From CAZUAQ01 sp964618455 (lineage in GTDB: Bacteria; Planctomycetota; Phycisphaerae; UBA1845; PWPN01), in contig CAZUAQ010000049.1 in the NCBI GenBank assembly GCA_964618455.1, positions 1-38,687 on the forward strand: a stretch of 38,687 nucleotides of DNA, in the 5' to 3' direction. A program made the position numbers and the translations under genes. Position 1 is the first letter of the stretch; each line of letters starts with the position of its first letter. Shown in pieces: positions 1 to 8,374 of the stretch. Below the pieces are notes generated by a model. It was not told where the DNA came from and ran no database searches. It saw nothing but the letters and a program-made list of their open reading frames with translations.

Positions 1-136
1 GAACCTGCGTCCGTACGCGCCGAATCCCGATCCCGAGTTCGAGCCGTTGATCACCGACTGTCCTTGCGCAACCTGGACCAGCGCCTGGGGCGCCGGCGGA
101 CCGCAGACCGGCAGCGGCGAATGCGTCGCCCTGTGA
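1..136 (+). CDS. C-terminal end of an unidentified protein (5' partial)
   Basis: The frame starting at base 2 is open from the window edge to a TGA at 134-136 and gives about 44 residues. The fragment is rich in Pro, Gly and Trp, has a Cys-Pro-Cys motif (TDCPCATW) and ends GECVAL. The next gene follows 13 bases later behind its own ribosome-binding site, so the two probably share a transcript. I do not recognise the family, and too little is present to assign a role. Confidence 0.5.
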   Translation, partial: NLRPYAPNPDPEFEPLITDCPCATWTSAWGAGGPQTGSGECVAL

Positions 137-149
137 AGGAGAAAACATC

Positions 150-500
150 ATGGTGACCTGGATCACCGTCGGCAGCGACCGCATCCTGCTGACCGCCTAC
201 AACCCGAAATCCATGCTGACCATGCCCAAGTGCGTCTACGCGCTGCTGCGCATCGCCGACGAGATGGGACAGTTGCCCGAAGCCGAGTTCCGGGCCTGGC
301 TCGAACGCGAAGCGCCCGCCGTGGCCGAACGCGTGAAAGCGGGCTGGATACCCGCCGAGACGGTGGAACTGACCGTCGATCCCCGCAATGCGCGCGAGGA
401 GGCGCGCATCGTGGCGTTACTCACCGCCGAAGCGCAGCAGCAGTGCGGTCAGACGCTGCCTCGGCCGAAATTGACGGTGGCTCAAGACAAGGAGGTCTGA
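150..500 (+). CDS. Hypothetical protein, 116 aa
   Basis: A short soluble protein with no signal peptide or membrane segment. Its N-terminal third is beta-like (MVTWITVGSDRILLTAY). A charged helical middle contains AEFRAWLEREAPAVAERVK. An AAGGAGA Shine-Dalgarno sits about 8 bases before the ATG, which supports this start. The next gene begins 4 bases after the stop, so the pair looks co-transcribed with the partial gene upstream. I do not recognise the family. The small tightly packed genes would suit an integrated element, but nothing here proves that. Confidence 0.6.
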   Translation: MVTWITVGSDRILLTAYNPKSMLTMPKCVYALLRIADEMGQLPEAEFRAWLEREAPAVAERVKAGWIPAETVELTVDPRNAREEARIVALLTAEAQQQCGQTLPRPKLTVAQDKEV

Positions 501-504
501 ACAG

Positions 505-1050
505 ATGCCAACCATTTCGCAGATTGACAGTTTTGCGGACGTGTGCCAAGTGGTGATGTGGTGTTTCGTGGTGTGGTCTGTAGCGCAGGCAGTGTTCCGG
601 TCGTTTCCGGCCGCCGAGCTGTCGGCGTCGCTCATGAACCCGCAGCGGGCCAGAACGATGCAGCGGCTCATGTGGGAGCTGCGGAATCAGACCGCGTGGG
701 ACCCGCGACTGGCCAAGGGTGATAAACTCGCGGAGCCGCGGATGCTGGGGGACGAGGAACTGCAGGCGCGGGCAGCGCGCCTGGAGAAGATGAAACAACA
801 GACGCTGCCAGCTCGGGCGCTGTCGTATCTGCTTACTTGCGCATTCTGCCAGAACACGTGGGTGAGCCTAGTCGTTGTCGGTATCTCGACGTCGTGGTTG
901 AATTTCTGGTCAGAGGCGATTCCGACGGCTCTGGCCTACGCAGGTCTAACTACCGTTGCACTGAGCCTGTTCACCTCCACGGCAGCGAGTGACAAATCAA
1001 TTGTCGAATCGAGCTGTTCACGTAAAGGCTGTGGGGGGAAAAGTTCGTGA
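505..1050 (+). CDS. Small membrane protein with a DUF1360-like Cys motif, 181 aa
   Basis: An N-terminal hydrophobic segment (about residues 12-30, VCQVVMWCFVVWSVAQAVF) is followed by a charged cytosolic-looking stretch. Near residue 110 comes LLTCAFCQNTWVSLVVV, then a second hydrophobic region. A Cys-x-x-Cys followed by Trp at the start of a membrane helix is what I recall of DUF1360-type membrane proteins, so the family link is an inference from that motif. The ATG has GGAGG about 9 bases upstream and lies just after the preceding stop. The C-terminus is Ser/Cys/Gly rich (CSRKGCGGKSS). The gene converges on the GIY-YIG gene. Confidence 0.6.
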   Translation: MPTISQIDSFADVCQVVMWCFVVWSVAQAVFRSFPAAELSASLMNPQRARTMQRLMWELRNQTAWDPRLAKGDKLAEPRMLGDEELQARAARLEKMKQQTLPARALSYLLTCAFCQNTWVSLVVVGISTSWLNFWSEAIPTALAYAGLTTVALSLFTSTAASDKSIVESSCSRKGCGGKSS

Positions 1051-1062
1051 ACAGATGAAGTT

Positions 1063-1926
1063 TTATTCGGCACTCTCGCGTTTGAGCTCGTGCAGGGTTT
1101 TGCCGTTGCTGTTCCGCCAGGAGGTCCATCCGTTGGCGGTTCTGCCCAAGATGGCCATGGCCGCGCCGCTGGGGGACTCGAAAAGGTAGTCTTCGGCGAA
1201 GCGAAGTGAGGTGCCATCCTCGACGAGGATGCCGCTTTCGGACAGGCGCCTCCGACTGCTGGTGACGAAGGTTCCCTCGGCGGAGGGGACGACATCGAGC
1301 CGGGCTTTGGAGCCCTTCAGGACCACGAAGCCGTCCTCGACCAGCTTGCCGGTGGCCTCGGCGTCGGGCCCCGAGCAGTAGTACAGCTCCTCTTCGGTGG
1401 CCTCCCCCGCCGTGCTGGTCACCGGCTCGAACAACGGGAATCCGAGCGTGCCGATGAGCGTGTTGGCTGTCTCGAAGGCATCCATCAGATCCGCCTCCAT
1501 CGGTTCGGGAATGTACGGCTTGCTACCCTCATTGCCGTTTTCGAGCAGGTAACGGCCCGCCTCACGGGCCCGCGCGATGCAGTACCATTCAAGAAATCGG
1601 ATGTGGGCCTGGGTGAAACTGTGCGTCTTGGAAACGATCAGGACCGCCGTCCGCCAGAAATCCTTGTTGGCGTTGTGGCTTTTTAGGCGAGTCGCAAGGT
1701 CCTCCGTCTGGCCGATGTAGACGATCGGCTTGGCCTGTTCGTCGGATTCGCCGAACAGGAAGTACACGGCCACATGCCCAATCTCCGGGCGACGGGCAAT
1801 GCGATCCAGTTGCGTACGGGGCACGGCCACGGCCTGAACGATCCGCGTGGTGATCTCGGCAATGCGCACACCCCGCGGCTGGCCGTCGGGCAGGAAGATC
1901 TGAATGGTCTTGGCATCAACAGGCAT
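1063..1926 (-). CDS. GIY-YIG nuclease-fold protein with C-terminal DUF4357, 287 aa
   Basis: The N-terminal half has the GIY-YIG signature in a variant form: VAVYFLFG at about residues 52-59, then VYIGQTEDLATRL, then a conserved Glu in IRFLEWYCIA. The C-terminal 90 residues (about 198-287) match DUF4357, including the ending in which a Gly-x-x-Trp segment is followed by GKTLHEL. Proteins with this architecture are common beside restriction-modification loci. Here it follows the Res gene on the same strand after 178 bases, so it may belong to that cluster. The role is probably DNA cleavage or accessory DNA binding. The start is the ATG giving MPVDAKTI. Confidence 0.8.
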   Translation of the reverse strand: MPVDAKTIQIFLPDGQPRGVRIAEITTRIVQAVAVPRTQLDRIARRPEIGHVAVYFLFGESDEQAKPIVYIGQTEDLATRLKSHNANKDFWRTAVLIVSKTHSFTQAHIRFLEWYCIARAREAGRYLLENGNEGSKPYIPEPMEADLMDAFETANTLIGTLGFPLFEPVTSTAGEATEEELYYCSGPDAEATGKLVEDGFVVLKGSKARLDVVPSAEGTFVTSSRRRLSESGILVEDGTSLRFAEDYLFESPSGAAMAILGRTANGWTSWRNSNGKTLHELKRESAE

Positions 1927-2104
1927 GTTAGCACCTCAGAAAGTACTACGACAGGTATTCTTCGCTGCTTCGAACTTTCGGTTTCTCATCCGCACAGAGC
2001 ACCGGAATCGACCCTACTCCAGATTGACGGAATCGCACCAAGTCTCCGGACTCCTTAATCACGAGTGGCGACAGCTGTCGTTTCGCCGCATATCGGCTTG
2101 GGGA

Positions 2105-5100
2105 TCATGATGGCGTCGTCGACTGCCCTGATGCTACTCTCGTGAAGAGCGAGTCAATATACGTCGTTGCATCATCAAGCTGGAACAGAATACCAAGTTG
2201 TTCGACCTCGCTCTTTGACATCAAGCTGCCGTCATCCTTCGACCATTCCAGACTCGCAAACGGTGTGTTCGAGAGAATGAAAGCGTGGAGCACCAGGTCG
2301 GCGCAATGTCGTTCCACTATGAGCTGCAGACGGGGAATCTCTCTCGTTGCGAACTGCACCTTTGGATCGGACGTATCGAAGTGGTGAAGCCCTTTCGGGT
2401 CCACAAAGACGAGCTGTTCCCGGTCACCTTCCTGAGTCCACAGCAGGAAATCCGGAAAGAAGTTGGACGCCTGGAAGAACCCCAGACCCGTGACCGCTTG
2501 ATTACGAAGCAGGTAGACTTCTCGATCATCATGAGACGCGCACCATGACGCCAGGTCGTCCACAAAGCGCGCCTCGTGCTGGTCCAGCGCGACTGGGCTA
2601 ATCTTGATCTGCGATCTCTTTCCGACGTACAGCAACGGCTGGTATAGATGTCCGGCGAACGGAACCGTCCGCCAGCGCCCGCCGAACTGACTCCAGGTCG
2701 CTAACGGATCATCCGCAAGTGCGGTCTTGAGATCGTTGATGAACTGAGCGATTCGCTCAATATCGTCAGCAGTCTCAGCAAGGTCTGTCGATTCAATCGT
2801 GTAGCTGTCGATAAGATTCGCGTCCCCATCAGCAACTTCTCCCACTTCCAGGTAAGGCGCTTCCCACCGGCCGCGAATGAAGCGGTAGAGCCGCTCCGAG
2901 TAGCTGTTGATCAGCTGCTGCACCATACGCTGCCACTGCACGCGGTTCTCGTAGCGGTCTGTGCGCATATCATCGCTGGTAGCCATGAGCCTATACCAGC
3001 TTCGATTGGCCAGCAGTGTGCGTATCGACTCTCTGTCCACGTGAAGCCGATCTAACCCACGCGTTGCCTTGAACGCTTCAATCCCGAATAGCAGCTCGTC
3101 AATGTCGAGCATGGCGACGTGAAGCGGTGTGAAATGCTGCTCGGGGAGTGCAGTCTGTTCTCCGACCGCTGCGGTAACCTGCCGATTCTGGCCGGCCAAC
3201 CCGCGAATCCGCGGTAACCAGTTCAATCGAGTTGGATGTCGGCGAAGCCACGCGTCTTCAGCATTCGTCTCATGTGGAGGCCGGAGCCGGACAAGCGGCC
3301 CCAACTGTCGGAACGCCTGGCCTCGTTCAACACGGACACCGTCGATCTCATCCCTCAGCTTCAATGTACGAAGCGTTCGCTCGGGACGAGTCTCGATGAC
3401 CGGGAGGTCCCAGATCTCCCTTTCCTGCGTCTCGGGCACCTCGCTGAAAATCCAGTCCCTGAACTGGTTCATGTAGGTCGCCTTCACGCCAAACACCTGG
3501 AGGGTTTCGACCTGGCGAAGGTTTCTGGGCTTGGGCGGAGTTTGCGCCAACACTGAAGAGCGCCTCAGGCTCATCTGGTAGCCACGTAAGCGCACTCCCC
3601 GACCGAAGAGCTGAATGATCTGTGTTCCTTCACTCTTGCCCATCCGCATCAGACCGATTGACGATACGCGCCATGAGTTCCAACCTTCCGTGAACTTCCT
3701 CGAACCCACAAGCATGTTGATCGGACTATCGTCGCGGCTGATTCCTTTGAACAACGACGCGCGGCTGATGTCATCCTCCAGCCTCACGATTCCTTCTTCC
3801 TCGCATTTCGTAGCGACGGCACCGGGCTCACCGACATTCACCACACCGAATGGGTCGCTGTCGCCAACCTTGAGCGCCAATTCACCGGCGGCATCCTTCA
3901 GCAACTGAACGGCCAGCGTCCCTCCGCCTGGTGCATGAAAGACATCGCGAAGGATGCCAGTATGGAGTTCCCGAGCCAGCGACTCCTTGTCTCCGGAAGT
4001 ATCCACATGTGGAAGCCGATTAGCCAAAAGATCACGGCCGTTTTGATCGAGGAAGCCTTCTTCAAGGAGGCTCTGCAGAAGCTCAATTGACTCCGTGGGC
4101 TCCGCGAGAAAACGTTTGAGAAAGAGAAGCACTTCGACCACGTCGGAGACCGATACCTTGTCGTCTTGGGTCGAGATCTTGCCGCCCGTGACGGTATGCC
4201 CCACAAAAACCCAGAGTGGTTTGTCGATCCGAAACGGCTTCATAGCGTCGCCACCATCCATCCAAACCCGCATCTGTTGGTAAAACAGTAACAATGCGGT
4301 CGTGAGATACCGGCGTTGTTTGTCATCGTCTTCCAGGTTCAGAATCGTGAAGTCCTTACCGTAGCCGTCGCGGTAGAAACTCCGATACGCGTAATCGAAA
4401 AGAATGCACCGGGCATAACGGATTCGGATGTCTTCGCGTTCGGCTGCCTTGCTGACACCTGCAATTCCTTCTTTGAACGTTGCTGAGTATTCGAACGTAA
4501 AACCGCCTTCGGCGAGCTGATTTCGCCTCGACAGCCAGGCGCCCTCGCCTCCGGCACCCGCGCCTCGGTGACCTTCGTCCACAAGAACAAGGTTGCAGCC
4601 TTCAAAGGCTTCTGTGGCGACCGTAGCTTTGCCGTGCTCGTCCTGGAACTTGTGAATCGACAGGATCTTGATTGCTTTCTTCGCCTGCTCCGCGAAAAGA
4701 CCGTCGATCCCCGCTTCGCCGACATGAACGGCGTCAATGCCCGACCACGTGAACTCCTTGGCGTGCTGTTCGCTCAGCCCGTCGTTGGGGGTCACGAGGA
4801 TGATCTGGTCGAGTTTCGGCCACGTACCGGCAGCAAACGCCTGCTTGTGATAATGACGGAACTGCAGGATATGTACGTGCATCAGAAGCGTCTTGCCGCT
4901 GCCGGTTGCGCACCAGAACGCCAGGCGTGCGAGCTGCCGGCGGGGGTTACCGTCATCGTCGGCCGTGGCCTCCGTCGGATATGGGGCCACGCCGTCTGGT
5001 TCACTGGCACCGCCGATGTTATCATTGTGAGCCGCGATCGTTTCATTGATGTCGTTACGGAGTCCTGTCGGATCGGTGAAGTACTGGTCGAGGAACATCT

Positions 5101-5476
5101 CCGTAAACAGCAGGGCCAGATACTGGTGGTACTTCCATTCGATCTTCGGCTGGCCGTGGTGCTGCCGAGCCGTATTCATCGCCTGGGTATGTTCCAGAAT
5201 GTTCTGTTCGTAGCTCTGCAATCGGTCAACGGTGACGATCCGCCCATCGGTAACGGTGGCCAGCGCTTCTGCAATGGACTCAAAGAAGCGGTGCAGCCCT
5301 GTGCGATCATGGAAGCCCCCCTGGTTATCCGGGCCAATCTGGAAGCGGTCCTTGAATTCCTTGAGATCCCGCACACCCAGCTGCCCGAGCGCCCATTGAA
5401 ACAGGACGGTCTGACGGTGGAAGTCGGATCGCGCGGTGCCGGTCCGGTTGCGTCCTGCGTTTCGTCGTGCTGCCAT
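2105..5476 (-). CDS. Type III-like restriction subunit (Res), DEAD/DEAH helicase plus PD-(D/E)xK nuclease, 1123 aa
   Basis: ATP-driven translocase and endonuclease of a type III-like restriction system. Walker A is ATGSGKT at residues 190-196 and the DExH box is DEGH at 300-303. The late helicase motif contains QLFGRGVRLRGY, typical of Res subunits. A C-terminal nuclease signature is visible as a PDFLLW Asp at 1009 and DPK at 1026-1028, a PD-(D/E)xK arrangement. The ATG overlaps the Mod stop (TGATG on this strand), so translation is coupled to Mod. The frame is intact, but its partner Mod is disrupted, so the system is probably inactive as a modification enzyme. Retention of an intact Res without Mod is notable. 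Confidence 0.88.
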   Translation of the reverse strand: MAARRNAGRNRTGTARSDFHRQTVLFQWALGQLGVRDLKEFKDRFQIGPDNQGGFHDRTGLHRFFESIAEALATVTDGRIVTVDRLQSYEQNILEHTQAMNTARQHHGQPKIEWKYHQYLALLFTEMFLDQYFTDPTGLRNDINETIAAHNDNIGGASEPDGVAPYPTEATADDDGNPRRQLARLAFWCATGSGKTLLMHVHILQFRHYHKQAFAAGTWPKLDQIILVTPNDGLSEQHAKEFTWSGIDAVHVGEAGIDGLFAEQAKKAIKILSIHKFQDEHGKATVATEAFEGCNLVLVDEGHRGAGAGGEGAWLSRRNQLAEGGFTFEYSATFKEGIAGVSKAAEREDIRIRYARCILFDYAYRSFYRDGYGKDFTILNLEDDDKQRRYLTTALLLFYQQMRVWMDGGDAMKPFRIDKPLWVFVGHTVTGGKISTQDDKVSVSDVVEVLLFLKRFLAEPTESIELLQSLLEEGFLDQNGRDLLANRLPHVDTSGDKESLARELHTGILRDVFHAPGGGTLAVQLLKDAAGELALKVGDSDPFGVVNVGEPGAVATKCEEEGIVRLEDDISRASLFKGISRDDSPINMLVGSRKFTEGWNSWRVSSIGLMRMGKSEGTQIIQLFGRGVRLRGYQMSLRRSSVLAQTPPKPRNLRQVETLQVFGVKATYMNQFRDWIFSEVPETQEREIWDLPVIETRPERTLRTLKLRDEIDGVRVERGQAFRQLGPLVRLRPPHETNAEDAWLRRHPTRLNWLPRIRGLAGQNRQVTAAVGEQTALPEQHFTPLHVAMLDIDELLFGIEAFKATRGLDRLHVDRESIRTLLANRSWYRLMATSDDMRTDRYENRVQWQRMVQQLINSYSERLYRFIRGRWEAPYLEVGEVADGDANLIDSYTIESTDLAETADDIERIAQFINDLKTALADDPLATWSQFGGRWRTVPFAGHLYQPLLYVGKRSQIKISPVALDQHEARFVDDLASWCASHDDREVYLLRNQAVTGLGFFQASNFFPDFLLWTQEGDREQLVFVDPKGLHHFDTSDPKVQFATREIPRLQLIVERHCADLVLHAFILSNTPFASLEWSKDDGSLMSKSEVEQLGILFQLDDATTYIDSLFTRVASGQSTTPS

Positions 5477-5645
5477 CAGACGCCTCCGTCCGTGTCTTCA
5501 AACATCTTGGCTTTGAAGGCCTCCTCGATCGGAAAGACCGTGCGGATTTCGGCGGTGGGTTGCGGCAAGGTCACCGGTCCGTTGACGTAAATCAGGTGAT
5601 AATCACGATGTTCGGTTCGCTCACGCGTGGTCTCACGATGGCGAA

Positions 5646-5655
5646 NNNNNNNNNN
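5646..5655. other. Scaffold gap (10 N) inside the Mod 3' part
   Basis: Ten N bases interrupt the Mod coding sequence. The frames on the two sides differ, ending AAL before the gap and resuming RHRETTRER after it. Both sides are otherwise clean Mod sequence. The true missing length must be a multiple of 3 for the frame to continue, so the 10 is a placeholder rather than a measured size. Confidence 0.9.
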
Positions 5656-6496
5656 CCAGGGCGGCGGCGTCCTGCTCGGCGTCGTCGGTGAGCTTTCGCC
5701 ATATGACCAGCACACGGGTGTCATTGTCATCGTTCAGTGTGCCTTCAACCCGCTGAAAGACGAACGGACCATCAGCATCGCGCCGCAGCCGGCCGGTGAG
5801 CTTGAGGCGACCAAGGTCGTCGTCATGAGCAGCACGTTCGAAGTCGGCGCTGTACCGTTCAATCGGTCCGTACGCTGCCACCCTCAGCCCGAGCAAGTAA
5901 TTAAACGTTTCTACCAAGTCGACGCTGTGCCGCTTGATTTCGTCTTCGCCGGCGAGCTGAGCGTTGATTGCGTGGTTCCATGGATCGCGAAAGATGTCAA
6001 GATCAAGCAGGTGTGGACCTAATTCCAAATCAAGGGCGTAGCGAATAAGTGAATCTCGCTCGTTGCCGGATCGCCCTTCGAGTAATTCGTCACCCGGAAC
6101 AGGCAAATTGTTCAAAGCGTCCTCATACGATTCGACTGCGAAGTACTTTATGAGCGCGCTCGTGCCCTTGCCATGGGTCACTGCTCTTCCATTCGCCCAG
6201 TCCGGGCTGTAGATGACTTTGGCAATACGGGGCTTGAGCACGGAATAGAAGTATGCTCCCATCTCCACAACTGTGAATCGACGACGCCCATTGTCTTCTC
6301 TATTGAGGTTTACCACGCTGTGAGCAGTTGTGCCCGAGCCAGCAAAGACATCCAACACAGCGCCCTCTGGATCGTCCTTGAGATTCGCAACACGTAAGCA
6401 ATCTGCAACTGCATGCACAGACTTGGGAAAAGAGAAGCGGTGAGTTTCCCCGAACATGCGGGTTAGTAGGTTTGTCCCGTACTCTGCAGCCGAATA

Positions 6497-6501
6497 CTCA
6501 G
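6497..6501. repeat. Left copy of 5-bp target-site duplication CTCAG
   Basis: Direct repeat abutting the left end of the IS1380 unit. The matching copy is at 8370-8374. Removing the unit and one copy rejoins the Mod frame through TCT-GAG-TAT. Confidence 0.88.
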
Positions 6502-6521
6502 CCCGGATTTCCCAGGTGACA
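6502..6521 (+). repeat. Left terminal inverted repeat of the IS1380 element
   Basis: Reads CCCGGATTTCCCAGGTGACA. It pairs with the sequence at 8174-8193 (14 of 20 positions). The shared core is ATTTCCCA followed by TGAC. Confidence 0.75.
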
Positions 6522-6607
6522 CTTGCGGCTGCGTATAATGAGGTAACGATTTCCCCTATGAATACAGGCGAAAACGAACCTCGGGCCGCTGAAATCTGGA
6601 GAATGTG

Positions 6608-7956
6608 ATGGGTGAAGCACGCAAGGAGGCGTTGCGGGTCGGTTTTGACAGCCAGATCAAGCTGGAATTCCACGGCGTGTCGGTCACCTCTGATGCGGGA
6701 TTGGTCGCGTACCGTGAACTCGATGAAGCGTTGGGGCTGACGATGGTGGCGGATGACATCTTCCGCGATCCTCGGCGCGGTAAGAACACGCAGCATGAGT
6801 TGACAGCCATGTTACGGCAAGCGGTGTACAGTCGACTGGCGGGTTACGAGGACACGAACGATGCTCAGCGGCTGGCGGTTGATCCGGCCATGCGTCAGGT
6901 GGTTGGTGGCCGGGCCAAGGATCGGCAGGCCGCGTCCACCAGCCAGATGGGCCGCTTCGAGACGGAGATTCTGACGGCCAGGAAGAACCTGAAGGCATTG
7001 ATGAGTTTGTCGGGAATGTGGATTGACCGCGTTCACGAACACTGCTCCTTGGACAAGCTCATCCTCGACCTGGACAGTTCGGTAAGCGAGACCTACGGAC
7101 GGCAGGAAGGGTCGGCATACAACGGTCATTTCATCTGCACGTGCTATCACCCGCTGTTCTGCTTCAATCACCTGGGTGACCTGGAGCGGGTGTTGCTGCG
7201 AAACGGAAACGTGGCCAGCGCCGACGACTGGCGTTCGGTGCTGGAGCCGGTCGTCGCTCGCTATCGCGATCTGGATATCGAGAAGTACTTCCGTGGCGAT
7301 GCGGCATTCGCCATCCCGGAGTTGTACACGTTCCTCGAAACCGAGGACTACTGGTATGCGATCCGGCTGAAGTCAAACGCCGTTCTGGAGCGGCAGATCC
7401 AGCACTTGCTGACCCGCCCGGTGGGTCGCCCGCCGACCAAGCCGGTGGTGCGGTATCACAGCTTCATGTACCAGGCGGGCAGTTGGGACTGTGAGCGTCG
7501 TGTCGTGGCCAAGGTCGAGTGGCATCAAGGCGAACTGTTTCCCCGCGTCGGCTTCATCGTCACGAATCTGCCCTGGCGCAACAAGCGGGTCGTGCGATTC
7601 TATAACAAGCGCGGCACGGCGGAGCAGTGGATCAAGGAGGGCAAGAACGCGATCAAGTNNNNNNNNNNAAGCTCTCGTGCCACGACTTCGTGGACAACCA
7701 GGTGCGGTTGCAGTTGTTCGCCCTGGCGTACAACCTGGGCAACTTCCTGCGTCGGCTGGCGCTGCCGAGACCCATGAAGCACTGGACGATGACGACCTTG
7801 CGCGAGAAGCTGATCAAGATCGGAGCGAAGGTGGTGACACATTCGCGGTACGTGTTCTTCCAGATGGCCGAGGTGGCGGTGCCGCGTAAGCTGTTCGCCG
7901 CCATTCTGGAGCGCATCCAACGTCTGCGTACTGTGGCCAGCATGGCCCCGTCATGA
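6608..7956 (+). CDS. IS1380-family DDE transposase (interrupted by a scaffold gap)
   Basis: About 448 aa, cutting and rejoining the element ends. The catalytic acidic residues fall in LDLDSSVSETYG, YFRGDAAFAIPEL and RGTAEQWIKEGKNAIK, the usual IS1380 spacing. The N-terminus (VGFDSQIKLEFHGVSVTSDAG) is also typical. A 10-N gap at 7659-7668 separates NAIK from LSCHDFVDNQVRLQL. Family members usually read KWT(R/K)LSC there, which would need only about 5 missing bases, so the gene is probably intact. I chose the ATG at 6608 behind GGAGA; a GTG lies one codon upstream. It is transcribed opposite to Mod. Confidence 0.9.
7659..7668. other. Scaffold gap (10 N) inside the transposase
   Basis: The frames differ across the gap only because 10 is a placeholder. 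Continuity requires a length of 2 modulo 3. The family pattern around the invariant Glu region suggests 5 missing bases. Confidence 0.85.
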
Positions 7957-8030
7957 TGATCCTACAAGGCGCTCAGAATGGCTCCCGTTGCGATAGTCCA
8001 AGGGGATGCCCTGCGCCGACTCCAAGAAAC

Positions 8031-8049
8031 GGGGCCGAAGAGCCCCTTT
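8031..8049 (+). terminator. Short terminator-like hairpin after the transposase
   Basis: GGGGC (8031-8035) pairs with GCCCC (8042-8046) across a 6-base loop and is followed by TTT. It lies 75 bases past the transposase stop, on its strand. The short stem and U-run make it a modest candidate. Confidence 0.4.
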
Positions 8050-8173
8050 GGCGGGCAAGGAGCGGACCGTTTCAGCCCGTAAGACCGGAAAAAACTCGAA
8101 AAGATGGTTGGCGCAACGGGGGGGGGGGCGCTGTTACAATGGCGGAACACAGCCCGGCGGCATAGCCGGGCGA

Positions 8174-8193
8174 GGTCAAATGGGAAATGTCGG
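8174..8193 (-). repeat. Probable genuine right inverted repeat of the IS1380 element
   Basis: The reverse complement reads CCGACATTTCCCATTTGACC and matches the left repeat at 14 of 20 positions. It would give the core IS a length of about 1.69 kb. It was bypassed in this insertion, because the duplicated target lies 176 bp further on. Confidence 0.7.
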
Positions 8194-8369
8194 TTTGAGG
8201 AGCTTGCCGCCGGGAACTCCCGTCATCTACCAGTACATTTTTCCGGAACTGGATCCCTCGTTGCCCATCCGTCGATTTCTGTTCCAGGACATCACGGTCC
8301 GCGATGCTTACGAGACGAAATCTTACGGCCATCAGGATCTGTCCGAGCAGGATTTCGAGGAAAAACGTC
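8194..8369. other. Captured 176-bp passenger segment
   Basis: This segment lies between the probable right inverted repeat and the right target duplication. It is part of neither the core IS nor Mod. One + strand frame stays open through it (from an ATG at 8180 inside the repeat) and has a protein-like composition (LPPGTPVIYQYIFPEL), suggesting a piece of a gene from the previous donor site. I do not recognise the protein. The outer 20 bases act as a surrogate right end, with a weak match to the left repeat (9 of 20). Confidence 0.6.
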
Positions 8370-8374
8370 CTCAG
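8370..8374. repeat. Right copy of 5-bp target-site duplication CTCAG
   Basis: Direct repeat abutting the right edge of the transposition unit, past the captured segment. Its position shows that the whole 6502-8369 block entered Mod in one event. Confidence 0.86.

Larger units (their letters stand above)
6502..8369 (+). mobile_element. IS1380-family transposition unit inserted in Mod
   Basis: The unit is flanked by a 5-bp direct repeat CTCAG (6497-6501 and 8370-8374) and encodes one IS1380-type transposase. The left inverted repeat starts CCCGGATTTCCCAGGTGACA at 6502. A 20-bp sequence ending at 8193 matches it at 14 of 20 positions when reverse-complemented, giving a core IS of about 1,692 bp, normal for this family. 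The unit instead ends at 8369, where the terminus matches at only 9 of 20 positions. This implies that 8194-8369 was co-mobilised. A run of 11 G (8118-8128) and a hairpin GCCCGGC/GCCGGGC (8152-8171) lie between the transposase and the right repeat. Confidence 0.88.

Noticed and set aside
4568..5590. 340-residue open frame on the + strand
   Set aside because: Antisense to the Res gene, whose helicase motifs fix the coding strand.
8350..8369. Outer end of the unit as the true right inverted repeat of the IS1380 element
   Set aside because: It matches the left repeat at only 9 of 20 positions, against 14 of 20 for 8174-8193.
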